Shown piece after piece: positions 15,574 through 25,184 of a stretch of 61,176 bases of DNA. The notes under the pieces are model-generated. The model did not search any database and was not told where the DNA came from. It worked only from the letters and a program-made list of their open reading frames with translations. The stretch's first letter is position 1. The number at the start of each line of letters is the position of its first letter. The stretch is from NCBI RefSeq assembly GCF_024129865.1, contig NZ_JAMYFE010000015.1, positions 1-61,176 on the forward strand, in the 5' to 3' direction. The stretch is from Stieleria tagensis (GTDB taxonomy: Bacteria; Planctomycetota; Planctomycetia; Pirellulales; Pirellulaceae). A program made the translations under genes and the position numbers.

Positions 15574-17244
15574 CTATTGATCAAAATCGATTTCGATGTT
15601 GTTCTCACTCGCGGCGGTTCGCAATTTGGCCAGCGCCCGAGCCTCCAACTGACGCACACGTTCTTTCGTCACACCCATTTCGGCGCCGACCTCTTTCAGT
15701 GTCAACGGTTCGCTGCCACGTTCCAGACCGAAACGGGCCGAGATGATTTTTTGCTCTCGTTCGTCCAAGCGGTTCAGGATCTTTGACAATTCGCGTTTGC
15801 GACTGCGTTGGGCGGATTCCTCCATGTAGGGATCCAACCGTTCGTCTTGGCGTGCCAAGAACAATTCTTCGGTGGTCGTGCGGAATCGATCACGATGTTT
15901 GAACTCGTTCGGAATCGTCCGCGCGAAGTTCTTCATGATCGCCCACGATGCATAGGTGCTGAATTTGTTGCCACGCGAGTAATCGAATTTTTCGACCGCT
16001 CGGATCAGCGACATGTTTCCGTCACTGACCAGCGAGAAGAAATCGTCGGCGCCGGCGATGTGCCGTTTGGCGATCGAAACCACCAACCGCAAGTTCGATT
16101 GCACCACGCGGTTTTTGACTTTCACCGCTTGATCGTACAACGCTTCGATGTCGTTCATGATCGCCGATTTGCCACTGGCTTCATCACCGATCGTTTCACG
16201 CAGTCGACTGGCCTTGTGTTTCAAGTAGTTCATTTTGCGGAATAGGTGATATTCCTGTTCGCGGGTCAGCAGCGCCACGTCGTACAGCGACGCCAGGTAG
16301 CTGGGCAAATCACTGGGGACGCGGACCTTCCGTGGGGCACTGGCCGGTTCCGGTTCGGCACCCAAGTATTCTGCTTCGCGCGACGCGTCTTCAAAATCTT
16401 CGTTGTAGATATAGTCCAGCGGCAGTTCCATGATCCGTTGACGACGCATCTCGATCAGGATCCGTTGAATGCTGGTGCGTGTTCGTTTGAAACGCCGGCA
16501 AAGTTGTGGAACCGAGACGCCACTCAGATATTGGTTGAAAATCGAGCGTTTATCGTCATCGGTCAGGACGCCACGATGATTCGGGAAAATCGCAATGGCC
16601 GTGTTGTCGGCGTCAAAGTTCTTCAGTGTGTAGCGCACCGTTTCGGCACTGCGGCCCATTTGCTGAGACAGCAATCGAGTGACGTCGGCCAATGCGGCAC
16701 CGCCTTCGACCAACTGTCGTGCGCGTTCGATGATTTCGCTTTTCTCGTCTTCGGTCAACTGACTGAAACGTTCTCCACGTTGAATCTTGGCTTTGTTGTT
16801 GGCAATGAATTGCTCGACGCTACTGTTCAGGAACCCGACGCGTTTGCGGCCGCCGAACAGCAATCGCCGACTGACCAACCCGGCTTCACGCCAGCGACTG
16901 ATCGTCTTGGTGGAAACGTTGAATTGGCGGCTGAGATCCTGGACGGTGTAAACCTGTTCGGCGATCTCTTCGACCGACAGATCGGCCAATTCACTCAGGT
17001 CCTCGATCAACAGACGCAGGTCATGCGCCAGATCGGCAGAAGCAATATTGTGTCGGCTCGAGCGATCCGATCGATAGTTGGTGATGCGGAAGCATAAGAA
17101 ATCGTAGGCGTAATCGCGGTCCTCTTCGGTTTCGCTGAGCAGCGTTTCCGCAGCGGCAGCCTGCTCGATTAACTTGGTTTTTTGGTTGAAACGAAGTTGA
17201 TCACGAAGCTCTTTGATTTTCGAATCGCGGTAATTGGTATGCAT
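15574..17244 (-). CDS. Sigma-70 factor with extra N-terminal helix-turn-helix modules
   Basis: A 556-residue protein. The C-terminal half is a group 2/3 sigma-70: region 1.2-like (about 305-340), region 2 with SNLRLVVSIAKRH, DGNMSLIRAVEKFDYSRGNK and FSTYASWAI (380-440), and region 4 with LDEREQKIISARFGL and GVTKERVRQLEARALAKLR (490-545). Region 3 is short. The first 270 residues are unusual: a MerR/excisionase-like HTH at about 100-125 (QDLSRQFNVSTKTISRWREA) and two more HTH-like segments near 185-210 (SQQMGRSAETVRYTL) and 240-265 (VSVPQLCRRFKRTRTSI). It may be a sigma factor that also reads a DNA site or binds other regulators. An 828-base gene-free region lies upstream. Confidence 0.85.
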   Translation of the reverse strand: MHTNYRDSKIKELRDQLRFNQKTKLIEQAAAAETLLSETEEDRDYAYDFLCFRITNYRSDRSSRHNIASADLAHDLRLLIEDLSELADLSVEEIAEQVYTVQDLSRQFNVSTKTISRWREAGLVSRRLLFGGRKRVGFLNSSVEQFIANNKAKIQRGERFSQLTEDEKSEIIERARQLVEGGAALADVTRLLSQQMGRSAETVRYTLKNFDADNTAIAIFPNHRGVLTDDDKRSIFNQYLSGVSVPQLCRRFKRTRTSIQRILIEMRRQRIMELPLDYIYNEDFEDASREAEYLGAEPEPASAPRKVRVPSDLPSYLASLYDVALLTREQEYHLFRKMNYLKHKASRLRETIGDEASGKSAIMNDIEALYDQAVKVKNRVVQSNLRLVVSIAKRHIAGADDFFSLVSDGNMSLIRAVEKFDYSRGNKFSTYASWAIMKNFARTIPNEFKHRDRFRTTTEELFLARQDERLDPYMEESAQRSRKRELSKILNRLDEREQKIISARFGLERGSEPLTLKEVGAEMGVTKERVRQLEARALAKLRTAASENNIEIDFDQ

Positions 17245-18072
17245 CAGTATGGTTTCCCAGCGCTATTGGCAGTGACTGGCCAAACGTCCCTGCGATCCCG
17301 GCGGATCGCCCAGTCTTTTGCCTCGGTTGCCCGGGGTCACCCGATATCCTCCGGGTGATGTTGGTCGCTTGGCCTAAGTGTCAATGTCGCGGTCGCGACG
17401 ACACCTTTGGTCAAACGCCCTTCGCCGACTCCGTGTCGGCAGGTTTTGGCAGTGAGCCGACAACGAAACTCAAAAAAAGTGGTTGTCTACTACTGTCTAT
17501 GCCTGTAAGACGAAAACTCCCGCCTTGCGGTTCACTCTGTCTGGAGCGATTCGCGATTTCCCGTGGAATGTTGGCGACAAAGCCGTCGTGCTTTTTTGCA
17601 CTTATTTTGTTCCACCAGGAATGGCAGCGGTTGTCTAGGTCCAGGACACCTTGTAGGAAATCTTGGGCCAAACCTCCAAATAATTTTGGTGGAAAAGCCC
17701 GTTTTTTAGCGCAAGTCGTTCTCTGTGAATGGTTTAGGCGATTTGGCGAATTTTTTTCCAGGAGTTCGTCGCCGGTCAATTGGTCACTTGGTGTGTAAAG
17801 ATTGCAAGCGCGCTGCACAAAAGGCAGTCTCGGAATGCGACTTCGGTCGCGTCGCCGACTTTAACGGCGGCGGAAACTGTAGGCCTAGCAACGGCTTGTT
17901 CTAGGCGGGGAATCCCCCGATGCCAGCTAATTCCATTGAATCACTCCGCGCGGCCTGTCGATCAACTCGATACAGGCGAATCGCTGCAACGGCCAGCGAA
18001 TTCGTCCGCGTTGTCTGGTTTTGCTCCCGCACGGTTGTTTTCTTCGGCGTGCCAACGGAAACGGTTTTTCAA
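17245..18072. other. Gene-free 828-base divergent region
   Basis: Between the divergently transcribed sigma factor gene and the Tat-type protein gene. It is visibly richer in A/T runs than its surroundings between about 17460 and 17800. I see no convincing gene; the longest open frame (17355-17798) has an unprotein-like composition. A 7-bp hairpin (17337-17358, TCACCCG / CGGGTGA) lies nearer the sigma factor side, and three hairpins in tandem lie at 17837-17918. Promoters for both genes must lie here. Confidence 0.6.
17837..17918 (+). promoter_or_regulatory. Tandem hairpins in the leader of the Tat-type protein gene
   Basis: Three short stems follow each other: GCGAC-TTCG-GTCGC (17837-17850, a C(UUCG)G-type tetraloop), then GCCTAG...CTAGGC (17883-17906), then GGGG-AAT-CCCCC (17907-17918). 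Between the first and second lies a further weak GCCG/CGGC pairing. They could form a structured 5' leader or a small RNA. No known riboswitch consensus is recognised. Confidence 0.4.
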
Positions 18073-19581
18073 ATGCCCGCTCAAAAATTCTGCACTGATC
18101 GTCGCTCCTTTCTCGCTGCCGCTGTGGCCGCCGCCTCGGCCGGAATGGTTTCGGCACCATCCCTGTCCGCTGCGGATGTCGTACCGGTCGCAGACGGATT
18201 GATGCGGGTGCGAATCGAAATCGATGTCAAAGGAAACGTCAAGGTTTCTGACAATGCGTTGGCATCGCGTAAGGCACAGCAAACGTTTCCGGTGACTTCC
18301 AAAGCCGTGTTGGACTACGAGGAGCGCTCGCTTCGACCCGGTAACGCCGACATCAAATCGGAAACCGTGGCTGCCGAGCGCTACTACCACACCGCGTCTA
18401 GCACCGGTGTGCTGAACAAAAGCGAAATCGCGCAGTCGCTGCGCCCCGACATGCGACATGCCTTGGTGCGGCGTGAATCGTTGCCAGAAACCATTTATTC
18501 GCCGGATAACTTTTTTACGCACAGTGAATTGTCGTTGTTGCGATCTCCGGTTTCCAGCGTTTCGGTGAACCGATTGCTGCCGGGTGCCCCGGTGACCGCC
18601 GGCGACCGCTACGAAATCGCCTCGGACGTGCTCTGTTCGGTGTTGAACCTGTCCAGTGTCGACAGCGGAAAAGTGGACAGCCACGTGGTCGAGGTCACTG
18701 ACGACGCGGTCCGTTTCAAGCTGGAAGGCGATTTGGAAGGCTCGGTCGACGGGGTCGGCACCCGGCTGCGATTGATCGGGAAAATGACCTTCGATCGACG
18801 AATAAATACCTGCACCTGGTTGGCGTTGGGCGTCCACGAAACCCGCGAGATCGGCAAAGCCGAGCCGGGATTTGACGTTTCGGCAACGATTCGGATGGTC
18901 CGGCAGCCGTTGGCCAGCCCCGTCGCGATGCCCGCCAAACCCCACGCGGTCGCATTCGGCAATCCGATTCCGCCGGAGCACTTGTATGTCGAACTGCAAA
19001 GCCGACAGCATCGCGTGGGGACAATGATGGATCGCCGATGGCGGATGATCCAGGAAACCCCCGCGGCCGCAGTGATGCGGATGATTGAGAACGACCAAAG
19101 CATCGCTCAGTGCAACTTGCGACCACTGGTCACACTGCCCGAGGGCAAACAGTGGACGCTGGAAGCGTTTGAAGCGGACGTGCGGCAAACGCTGGGCGAC
19201 CAGCTGGGACAGCTAATCGAGGGGGATCAGGGCGTCAGTGCACAAGGATTACGTGTTTTGCGGATCGTTGCCGACGGAGAAACCCAAGGCATCCCGATTC
19301 GTTGGATTATGATGCACTTCTCCGATGACGCCGGCCGCCGCGTGCAAGCGACGTTTACGATGTCGGGGGACAAAGTCGAAACATTTGCCGGTAACGATGC
19401 CCAGTTTGGGGATTCGTTGCGATTTTTGGAAAGAGAAGATCTGCCCGCCGAACCGTCACCGCAGTCAGAGCCGCTGGCCGGTCAGGTCGAATCGAGTCTT
19501 CAAATCGCAAACCGTCCCAGCGACGAACCCGATAGCGTTGCCCTGCCGGGCGATCCACCTCGTGTCAGCGATTTAAACTAA
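18073..19581 (+). CDS. Exported protein of unknown function with twin-arginine-like signal
   Basis: A 502-residue protein starting MPAQKFCTDRRSFLAAAVAA, a Tat-type signal (DRRSFL followed by an Ala-rich core and SLSA). The mature part has no domain I recognise; it is mixed beta-rich with segments such as GDRYEIASDVLCSVLNLSSVD and LRLIGKMTFDRRINTCTWLA that suggest a two-lobed lipid- or ligand-binding shell, but this is only an impression. The start at 18073 is chosen for the signal peptide; the frame stays open for 51 codons upstream with poor composition. The next gene, 99 bases downstream on the same strand, is another exported unknown, and they may form an operon. Confidence 0.7.
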   Translation: MPAQKFCTDRRSFLAAAVAAASAGMVSAPSLSAADVVPVADGLMRVRIEIDVKGNVKVSDNALASRKAQQTFPVTSKAVLDYEERSLRPGNADIKSETVAAERYYHTASSTGVLNKSEIAQSLRPDMRHALVRRESLPETIYSPDNFFTHSELSLLRSPVSSVSVNRLLPGAPVTAGDRYEIASDVLCSVLNLSSVDSGKVDSHVVEVTDDAVRFKLEGDLEGSVDGVGTRLRLIGKMTFDRRINTCTWLALGVHETREIGKAEPGFDVSATIRMVRQPLASPVAMPAKPHAVAFGNPIPPEHLYVELQSRQHRVGTMMDRRWRMIQETPAAAVMRMIENDQSIAQCNLRPLVTLPEGKQWTLEAFEADVRQTLGDQLGQLIEGDQGVSAQGLRVLRIVADGETQGIPIRWIMMHFSDDAGRRVQATFTMSGDKVETFAGNDAQFGDSLRFLEREDLPAEPSPQSEPLAGQVESSLQIANRPSDEPDSVALPGDPPRVSDLN

Positions 19582-19680
19582 CGGTCAGCTAATCCACCTA
19601 GCAAACCACCGCCGCCGCGTTGCTCGGCTTATCGCTCGCACATCACCTATCCATTCCAAATTCACCGACCGAGCCCTGTT

Positions 19681-20715
19681 ATGACCATTTCTCGTTTTCA
19701 AATGACCGTCGCAATTTGCGCCGGGATACTTTTGGGTTCGACGTTGGTTAACACGACGCCGAGTGTTGCACAGGAACCTGCTGCAGCCGCAGCGGAAACA
19801 CTCGATCCGTCCAGCGAACAGCACACGCAATTTGCTCCCGGCGTGGTGACGGTGATCCCCAGTGATGCCAGTCCCGAAGAAACCTTTGATGGTCCGCTGA
19901 CGCTAAAGACCTTTTTGGCTGCTCACCCCGAACTGGAATGGAAGGCGGACAAGTTCCCAGGCAATTCGCCACACTTCGATCCTCGCAGTCGGACGCTGGT
20001 CGAAATGGCAAAACAGGTCGTGCTGCGGCGTGAGGTTTACTGTTTGGAGTTTTCCTTCAAACCGTTGCGGCAGATGTACATTGATGTGCCCGTCAGTAGT
20101 GGACGGCTGCAACGAAAACTGGTTTGGTACATGGTCTATCGTGTTCGCTATCGCGGCAACGATCTGCGCCCGGTGGCCGACGAGGTTGGTGGTTCCAAGT
20201 TGTATCAACGGTTGGAAACGATCTCGTATGAATCCCGACGTTTCTTCCCGCTGGTCACGCTCAAAGACCGAGTCGGCGGTCAAGAGTATTTGGATCGCAT
20301 TCTGCCCAGCGCCAAAGCAAAGATCGCGGCCCGTGAACAGATCACCGCACCACTCTACAACAGCGTCGAAATTGCTCGACAGCCCATTCCCTACTCGAGC
20401 GATGAGAACGCGCCTGGTGTTTGGGGCGTGTTGACTTGGATGGATGTGAATCCCAGCATCGACTATCTGTCGCTGTACGTTTCGGGTCTGACCAATGCCT
20501 TCCAACAAGATGGCGAAGGCGACGATGCTCCCTATCGACGCAAAGCACTTCAACTGAACTTCTTTCGTCCCGGTGACGCGATGGGGCAAACCGAAGACAC
20601 GATTCGTTTTGGCGTGCCGTCGTTTGAGGACGAGGCCGAGCAAGCGTACATTCTGGAAAAGTACAACCAGAAAGAACCGCTGCACTATCGCTGGGTGTTC
20701 CGCACGGTCAACTGA
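19681..20715 (+). CDS. Secreted protein of unknown function
   Basis: A 344-residue protein with a signal peptide (AICAGILLGSTLVNTTPSVAQ) and no recognised domain. The core (100-330) is beta-rich with aromatic positions, for example REVYCLEFSFKPLRQMYID, KLVWYMVYRVRYRGND and WGVLTWMDVNPSIDYLSLYVS, and ends with RWVFRTVN. The strands around 'YCLEFSFKPLRQMYIDVP' and 'KLVWYMVYRVR' look like one beta sandwich. I think this is a conserved planctomycete family, from memory of similar unnamed proteins. It follows the Tat-type gene by 99 bases and converges on the GGDEF-EAL gene 18 bases away. Confidence 0.7.
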   Translation: MTISRFQMTVAICAGILLGSTLVNTTPSVAQEPAAAAAETLDPSSEQHTQFAPGVVTVIPSDASPEETFDGPLTLKTFLAAHPELEWKADKFPGNSPHFDPRSRTLVEMAKQVVLRREVYCLEFSFKPLRQMYIDVPVSSGRLQRKLVWYMVYRVRYRGNDLRPVADEVGGSKLYQRLETISYESRRFFPLVTLKDRVGGQEYLDRILPSAKAKIAAREQITAPLYNSVEIARQPIPYSSDENAPGVWGVLTWMDVNPSIDYLSLYVSGLTNAFQQDGEGDDAPYRRKALQLNFFRPGDAMGQTEDTIRFGVPSFEDEAEQAYILEKYNQKEPLHYRWVFRTVN

Positions 20716-20733
20716 CCCACAAATGGCAGCTCG

Positions 20734-22764
20734 CTAGGACGAGGCCGGCAGGCCGGGCAAGGATCCCGTCGCAGCGGGCAGGTGAAGCGGCGCCGCAATG
20801 GACTGCTTCAAGACCTTGATACCGACACTCTCGTCGGGCTTGATCAGCAGACTTTCGAGTTCAAAAATGTCCAGCGGCGGGGCAAAGAAGTAGCCTTGCC
20901 CCAAATCGCAGCCCCACTGTTGAAGCAGTTTCAGTTGTTCGGGTGATTCAACGCCTTGGCAAACAATGGTGGCCAATAAATGGTGCGCCAATTTAACGAT
21001 CGCCTGAGTGATGATCGCGTGTCCGTGATCCCGGGTGATCGATGCGGTGAAGGTGCGGTCGATTTTGACGGTTTCAATCGGGTAATCATGGAAACAAGTC
21101 AGCGACGAGTTTCCTTTGCCAAAGTCGTCGATGTGGATGCCGACGCCACTGTGGTGTAATTCCAGCATCGTCTTCAGCGTCCGCTCGTTGTGGCGGGCAT
21201 CGCCATTTTCGGACATCTCTAGTTTCAAGGCTCCCTTGAATTTGGCCCGATCGATAATCGCCTGCAGGCGGTCGATGAAAAAGGGATCGGCCAATTGTCG
21301 CCTTGAAATATTGACCGCCAAATAAACTTGGGGGCGTTGGGCATCGTCGAGCGACGCCATCAGCGCGCTGAACTCACGCATCGACCGTTCCAGAACCCAC
21401 TCGCCGAATTGGCTGATCAGTCCGATCTCTTCGGCGACAGGAACAAACTCACAGGGCGGGACGAATTCACCGTCGCCGCCACGCCATCGTGAGAGCACCT
21501 CGACGCCTTGGATTTGACCATTCTTTAGATTTACGATCGGTTGGTAGCGCAGTTCAAACTTTTCTTCTTTGAGTGCGACCCGCAACTGGGCTTCCAATTC
21601 GTGACGTGCAACGACCGCGTCGTGCATGGTTTGGTCGAACACGGCGATCTGTCCCTTGCCTGAATTCTTGGCTTGGTACATCGCGGTGTCTGCATTGCGA
21701 AGCGCCTCGTGGGCGTCGCTGATGGATTCGTCGACAAACGCAACGCCGACACTGGTTCCAACAGTGACCAACCGATCATCCAAATTGAAGGGTTCACAAA
21801 TGCGCTGGACGATTCGTCGTGCAACCCGCAAGGCGTCATCGCGATGTTCCAAGCCCTCCAACAGCACCACAAATTCATCACCGCCCAGACGCACGGTTTC
21901 GTCGCCGTTGGATTCGGACACCGAGTCTTCGGCATCACTACAACGCGAGGCCAGATCGTGTTCGCGAACGCATTCCTGCAGACGGATCGCGACTTGATTC
22001 AGCAGGTCATCACCGGCATCATGCCCCAGCGAATCGTTGATGATTTTGAAATTGTCTAGGTCCAAGAACAGAATCGAATCATGGCTGCGACGTTTGGGAC
22101 CTTGATTGGCAATCACCTGTTCCAGTTTTTCAAGTAAAAACGGGCGGTTGGGCAGCGCGGTCAAAGCGTCCCGATGGGCCATGTCACGCAGTTCCATTTC
22201 CGCCTTTCGCCGCCGCATGACCTCCGTTTTCAGGATGGTCAGCTTTTGGGCCTGCAGCACTGCCAGTCGTGATTTCTCGCTCAGCGCCAACGCGAGTTGC
22301 CTCGCTTCGTCGTGTTCGAATGGTTTACGCAGCAGCAGCAGTTGGTCGTTGTAGCCCAGGCTTTGAACAATCTGGTCCCAGGTGTGATCGCTATAGGCGG
22401 TGCAAATCACCACCTGCAATCGTGGGTCGATTCGCCACAGACGTTTGATCGTTTCCAGCCCATCCATGCCCTTGGGCATCCGCATGTCGACGAACGCGAC
22501 CGAAAAAGGGATCGCCCCGTCGATCGACTTTTGCACCTCATGCACAGCTTCTTCGCCGCTGTAGGCATGGGTCAGCGAAAACACCGGACTGCTGGTGCTG
22601 TGTGACGGATAGGTCACCGTCGCGTCGCTCAAGAACCTCGCTTCGAAATCATCCAGATCATTTTCTTTGCGTTTGGTCGTGCGAAATATTCTGGTGAACG
22701 TTTCGTGGATTTGTGTCAAATCATCGACGATCAAAATCCGTCGTTCGGTTTCAAAATCGGTCAT
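20734..22764 (-). CDS. Response regulator with GGDEF and EAL domains
   Basis: A 676-residue cytosolic protein. A receiver domain (about 8-150) has phospho-acceptor Asp93 in VAFVDMRMPKGMDG and carries an extra 25-residue insertion (about 30-60). A short coiled coil (165-195) leads to a diguanylate cyclase domain (195-375) with an intact GGDEF (294-298). The EAL domain (385-640) has EVL in place of EAL (422-424), NISRRQL, EMSENG, DDFG (546-549), VKIDRTF and QGVES; these match the usual metal and catalytic residues, so phosphodiesterase activity is plausible. Its start overlaps the histidine kinase stop (ATGA), so the two form a signalling pair. Which c-di-GMP activity dominates is not visible. 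Confidence 0.92.
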   Translation of the reverse strand: MTDFETERRILIVDDLTQIHETFTRIFRTTKRKENDLDDFEARFLSDATVTYPSHSTSSPVFSLTHAYSGEEAVHEVQKSIDGAIPFSVAFVDMRMPKGMDGLETIKRLWRIDPRLQVVICTAYSDHTWDQIVQSLGYNDQLLLLRKPFEHDEARQLALALSEKSRLAVLQAQKLTILKTEVMRRRKAEMELRDMAHRDALTALPNRPFLLEKLEQVIANQGPKRRSHDSILFLDLDNFKIINDSLGHDAGDDLLNQVAIRLQECVREHDLASRCSDAEDSVSESNGDETVRLGGDEFVVLLEGLEHRDDALRVARRIVQRICEPFNLDDRLVTVGTSVGVAFVDESISDAHEALRNADTAMYQAKNSGKGQIAVFDQTMHDAVVARHELEAQLRVALKEEKFELRYQPIVNLKNGQIQGVEVLSRWRGGDGEFVPPCEFVPVAEEIGLISQFGEWVLERSMREFSALMASLDDAQRPQVYLAVNISRRQLADPFFIDRLQAIIDRAKFKGALKLEMSENGDARHNERTLKTMLELHHSGVGIHIDDFGKGNSSLTCFHDYPIETVKIDRTFTASITRDHGHAIITQAIVKLAHHLLATIVCQGVESPEQLKLLQQWGCDLGQGYFFAPPLDIFELESLLIKPDESVGIKVLKQSIAAPLHLPAATGSLPGLPASS

Positions 22765-25028
22765 TTATCGGCCCCAATGTTGCTATCCATTCCTGCTGGT
22801 TCGGGCATGAGTTTGAGTGTGGGTTTGTTGACCGGCAGTTCAATCACGAATGTGGCGCCTTGATCCAGGCCGTCGCTTTCGCCATGGATGGTGCCGCCGA
22901 TCCGTTTGACCGCGATGGCACAGAAATGCAGCCCCAATCCGCTACCGCTGTAGCGTGTTGTAAAGTGCGCATCAAAGACGCGTTTTAATGTTTCGTTCGT
23001 CATCCCGCAGCCGTTGTCGCGCAAGCGGATGTGCACCGTCGACACCGTCCGTATCAAATCAATTTCCAGCGTCGGCCGGCGATCGCTGACGTCACGCATC
23101 GCGATTCTCGCATTGCCGATGATGTTGATCAAAATCTGCAGCAGCAGGGATCGATCGGTCCAAACACAAACATTCAGATCGCTGTTGACGTTGACGCAGG
23201 CGTTGTCTTGTTCCAATCTCGCATGGCTGTATTTGACTGCTTCGTCAACAATAGCACGCAAATCAGACTTGACCCATTTGATCGGTTGCTGGGCGTGCCG
23301 CCGTTGGTCGCGAATGACCTGGTGGATGTGCTGCACGTTGTCATTCAGGGTTTCAAGCAACTCGGCTAAGTCGTCTTTGTCGTCTTCCAGAGTTTCGCTC
23401 AATCGACGCAGGTAACCCGGCATCGCATGATGCAGTGCCGAATTGGTGTCGTCCGAACGCAGACGATTTGCCAGTTTTTCGAGCGGTTCGATCCGCAGAC
23501 CGTCGACCAAACGTGATGCCGTCTCGATCAAACTATTGACGTTGGTCAGCACGTTGCCGACATTGTGAATGACCGTGTCGGCGACCAAACTCATTCCGGC
23601 AGCGTGTGATGCGTCGGCCAGTCGACGTTGGGCGTCACCGAGTCGGGATCGCATGCGATCAAACGATTTGGCCAGCTGTCCGATTTCGTCGTGCCCGGCG
23701 ACCCGCAGCACCGGTGCGATCGATTCGCCCGAGATGATTCCTGATTCTGCGATTCGCTCGGTGTGTTCGCGGATCGTTTCCAATCGACCAATCACAATGC
23801 GTTGCAGTAACAACAACAGCAACAGCAACGACGCGCAAGCCCCACAGAGCGACAGATACCGCGCAAACGCGGTGGTGCGATTGCTGCGCAGTGTGACTTC
23901 GCGGGGCAAATGAACGTTTAGTTGTGCCAGCGGTTGTCCAGACCAGCTGACCAGTGGCGAAGTGACGTTGAGAAAGGAATGGTTTTGTGGTTGGATCTCT
24001 ATCCCCGGGGATTGAGACGACTTTGGTTGAAGCGGTGCGATGCTAAATCGAACGCTTGTTCGTTGCTCCAGATCGGTTCGGACCGCGTCACCAAAATGCT
24101 GGCCCACCACGTAATACGGGGCACCACCGAGGGCGTGTGCCGTTTTCGGTGCGTCGTGATTTCCCGGCTGCGTGTGGCCGGCCAGTGCGATTGCGGCAAA
24201 GAAATACAACTCGCCGTCGCTGCCACGTGTCATGCCTTGGATCGAGGCCCGATCTCCGACGGTTCGACCGCCGGGAGCCCAAACACCTGGGGCCCGAATC
24301 CCGGGAGTTCCAACGCCGGGGGTTAGGCAGGCGATTTCGTCGCGCACTCTCAGGAATTCAGGGATCGTCGGTTTATCGGCTGAGGTTGAATTCGTTGGTG
24401 GCGCCGGCCCGCCGGGAACCGTTAGCCAGACCCAGTTCCCCTCTTGATCGACAATCGCATCCCACTCGATGCGGTCGTTCATGTTTTGGGCGTCCGTTGA
24501 GAAATGTGCCCAGGCACTGTGCTCGAATGATTTGCCACTGGATTGTTTGACACGCGCCTCGAGTTGCCGCGCCTTGTAGGTGGCTGTTTCCGACAGGAAG
24601 TCGATATCGGTGTTGATGGCCGATAGCACACGGTTGGTGTCCTTGAGCGCTGCGACCCGTTCAAGGTTGGCAAATTCCGGAGCGATCACACGTTGACGGA
24701 CGATTTCATCGATGCCGACAACGACGCCCAACATCAGCGCGAGCGCCAGCACCAACTTGCTGCGCAACGATTGAGAGTGGTGGCTCTCCTTATTAGCCGT
24801 GGCGATCTCTGGCGGCCGTTCAAGATTGAATTCGGAAGGGGGTTGCCAGGCGGAATCGTCTTCGCTGTCGCCGTCACTGTTGTTGGCCTGGTGCGATTTC
24901 AACAGTTCCGCCCAGTCATCGGTGCGATCTTCCCGGGCGTGGCCCGCGCGACCGCGCGATGCGTTGTTCTGGCCCTTTTTCGCAGCGACACGAGATTCGT
25001 CGTCTCGATGGGGTGATTGCCAAAACAT
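22761..25028 (-). CDS. Membrane histidine kinase with CHASE4-like sensor and HAMP
   Basis: A 755-residue kinase. A polar N-terminal 85 residues precede TM1 (about 90-107); an extracytoplasmic domain (110-385) begins like CHASE4 (FANLERVAALKDTNRVLSAI); TM2 (390-410) is followed by HAMP (407-465). The H-box is the HNVGNVLTN type (His488). ATPase boxes are GNARIAM (N639), DNGCGM (671) and GSGLGLHFC (695). The sensor contains a short Pro-Gly repeat, PGVGTPGIRAPGVWAPGG (237-254). It overlaps the GGDEF-EAL regulator gene by four bases and is its likely phosphodonor. The signal sensed is unknown. Confidence 0.9.
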   Translation of the reverse strand: MFWQSPHRDDESRVAAKKGQNNASRGRAGHAREDRTDDWAELLKSHQANNSDGDSEDDSAWQPPSEFNLERPPEIATANKESHHSQSLRSKLVLALALMLGVVVGIDEIVRQRVIAPEFANLERVAALKDTNRVLSAINTDIDFLSETATYKARQLEARVKQSSGKSFEHSAWAHFSTDAQNMNDRIEWDAIVDQEGNWVWLTVPGGPAPPTNSTSADKPTIPEFLRVRDEIACLTPGVGTPGIRAPGVWAPGGRTVGDRASIQGMTRGSDGELYFFAAIALAGHTQPGNHDAPKTAHALGGAPYYVVGQHFGDAVRTDLEQRTSVRFSIAPLQPKSSQSPGIEIQPQNHSFLNVTSPLVSWSGQPLAQLNVHLPREVTLRSNRTTAFARYLSLCGACASLLLLLLLLQRIVIGRLETIREHTERIAESGIISGESIAPVLRVAGHDEIGQLAKSFDRMRSRLGDAQRRLADASHAAGMSLVADTVIHNVGNVLTNVNSLIETASRLVDGLRIEPLEKLANRLRSDDTNSALHHAMPGYLRRLSETLEDDKDDLAELLETLNDNVQHIHQVIRDQRRHAQQPIKWVKSDLRAIVDEAVKYSHARLEQDNACVNVNSDLNVCVWTDRSLLLQILINIIGNARIAMRDVSDRRPTLEIDLIRTVSTVHIRLRDNGCGMTNETLKRVFDAHFTTRYSGSGLGLHFCAIAVKRIGGTIHGESDGLDQGATFVIELPVNKPTLKLMPEPAGMDSNIGADK

Positions 25029-25184
25029 GCCGATGATTCCTAGGGACCGTTTCGTCGGTCAAACCTAGGTTTCAGATGCATTGCCAAACTCGGCGCGTGA
25101 CGGTGGACGACATTTGCGGACATTTGCCAGCCGTCATCGTGCCGATTGCAACGATTTTACGGTTGGCGACTTGCGGCCAACCGA

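Noticed and set aside
17355-17798. 147-codon open frame in the gene-free region
   Set aside because: Composition is rich in Cys, Ser, Arg and Phe and no pattern of a real protein is seen; no good ribosome site.
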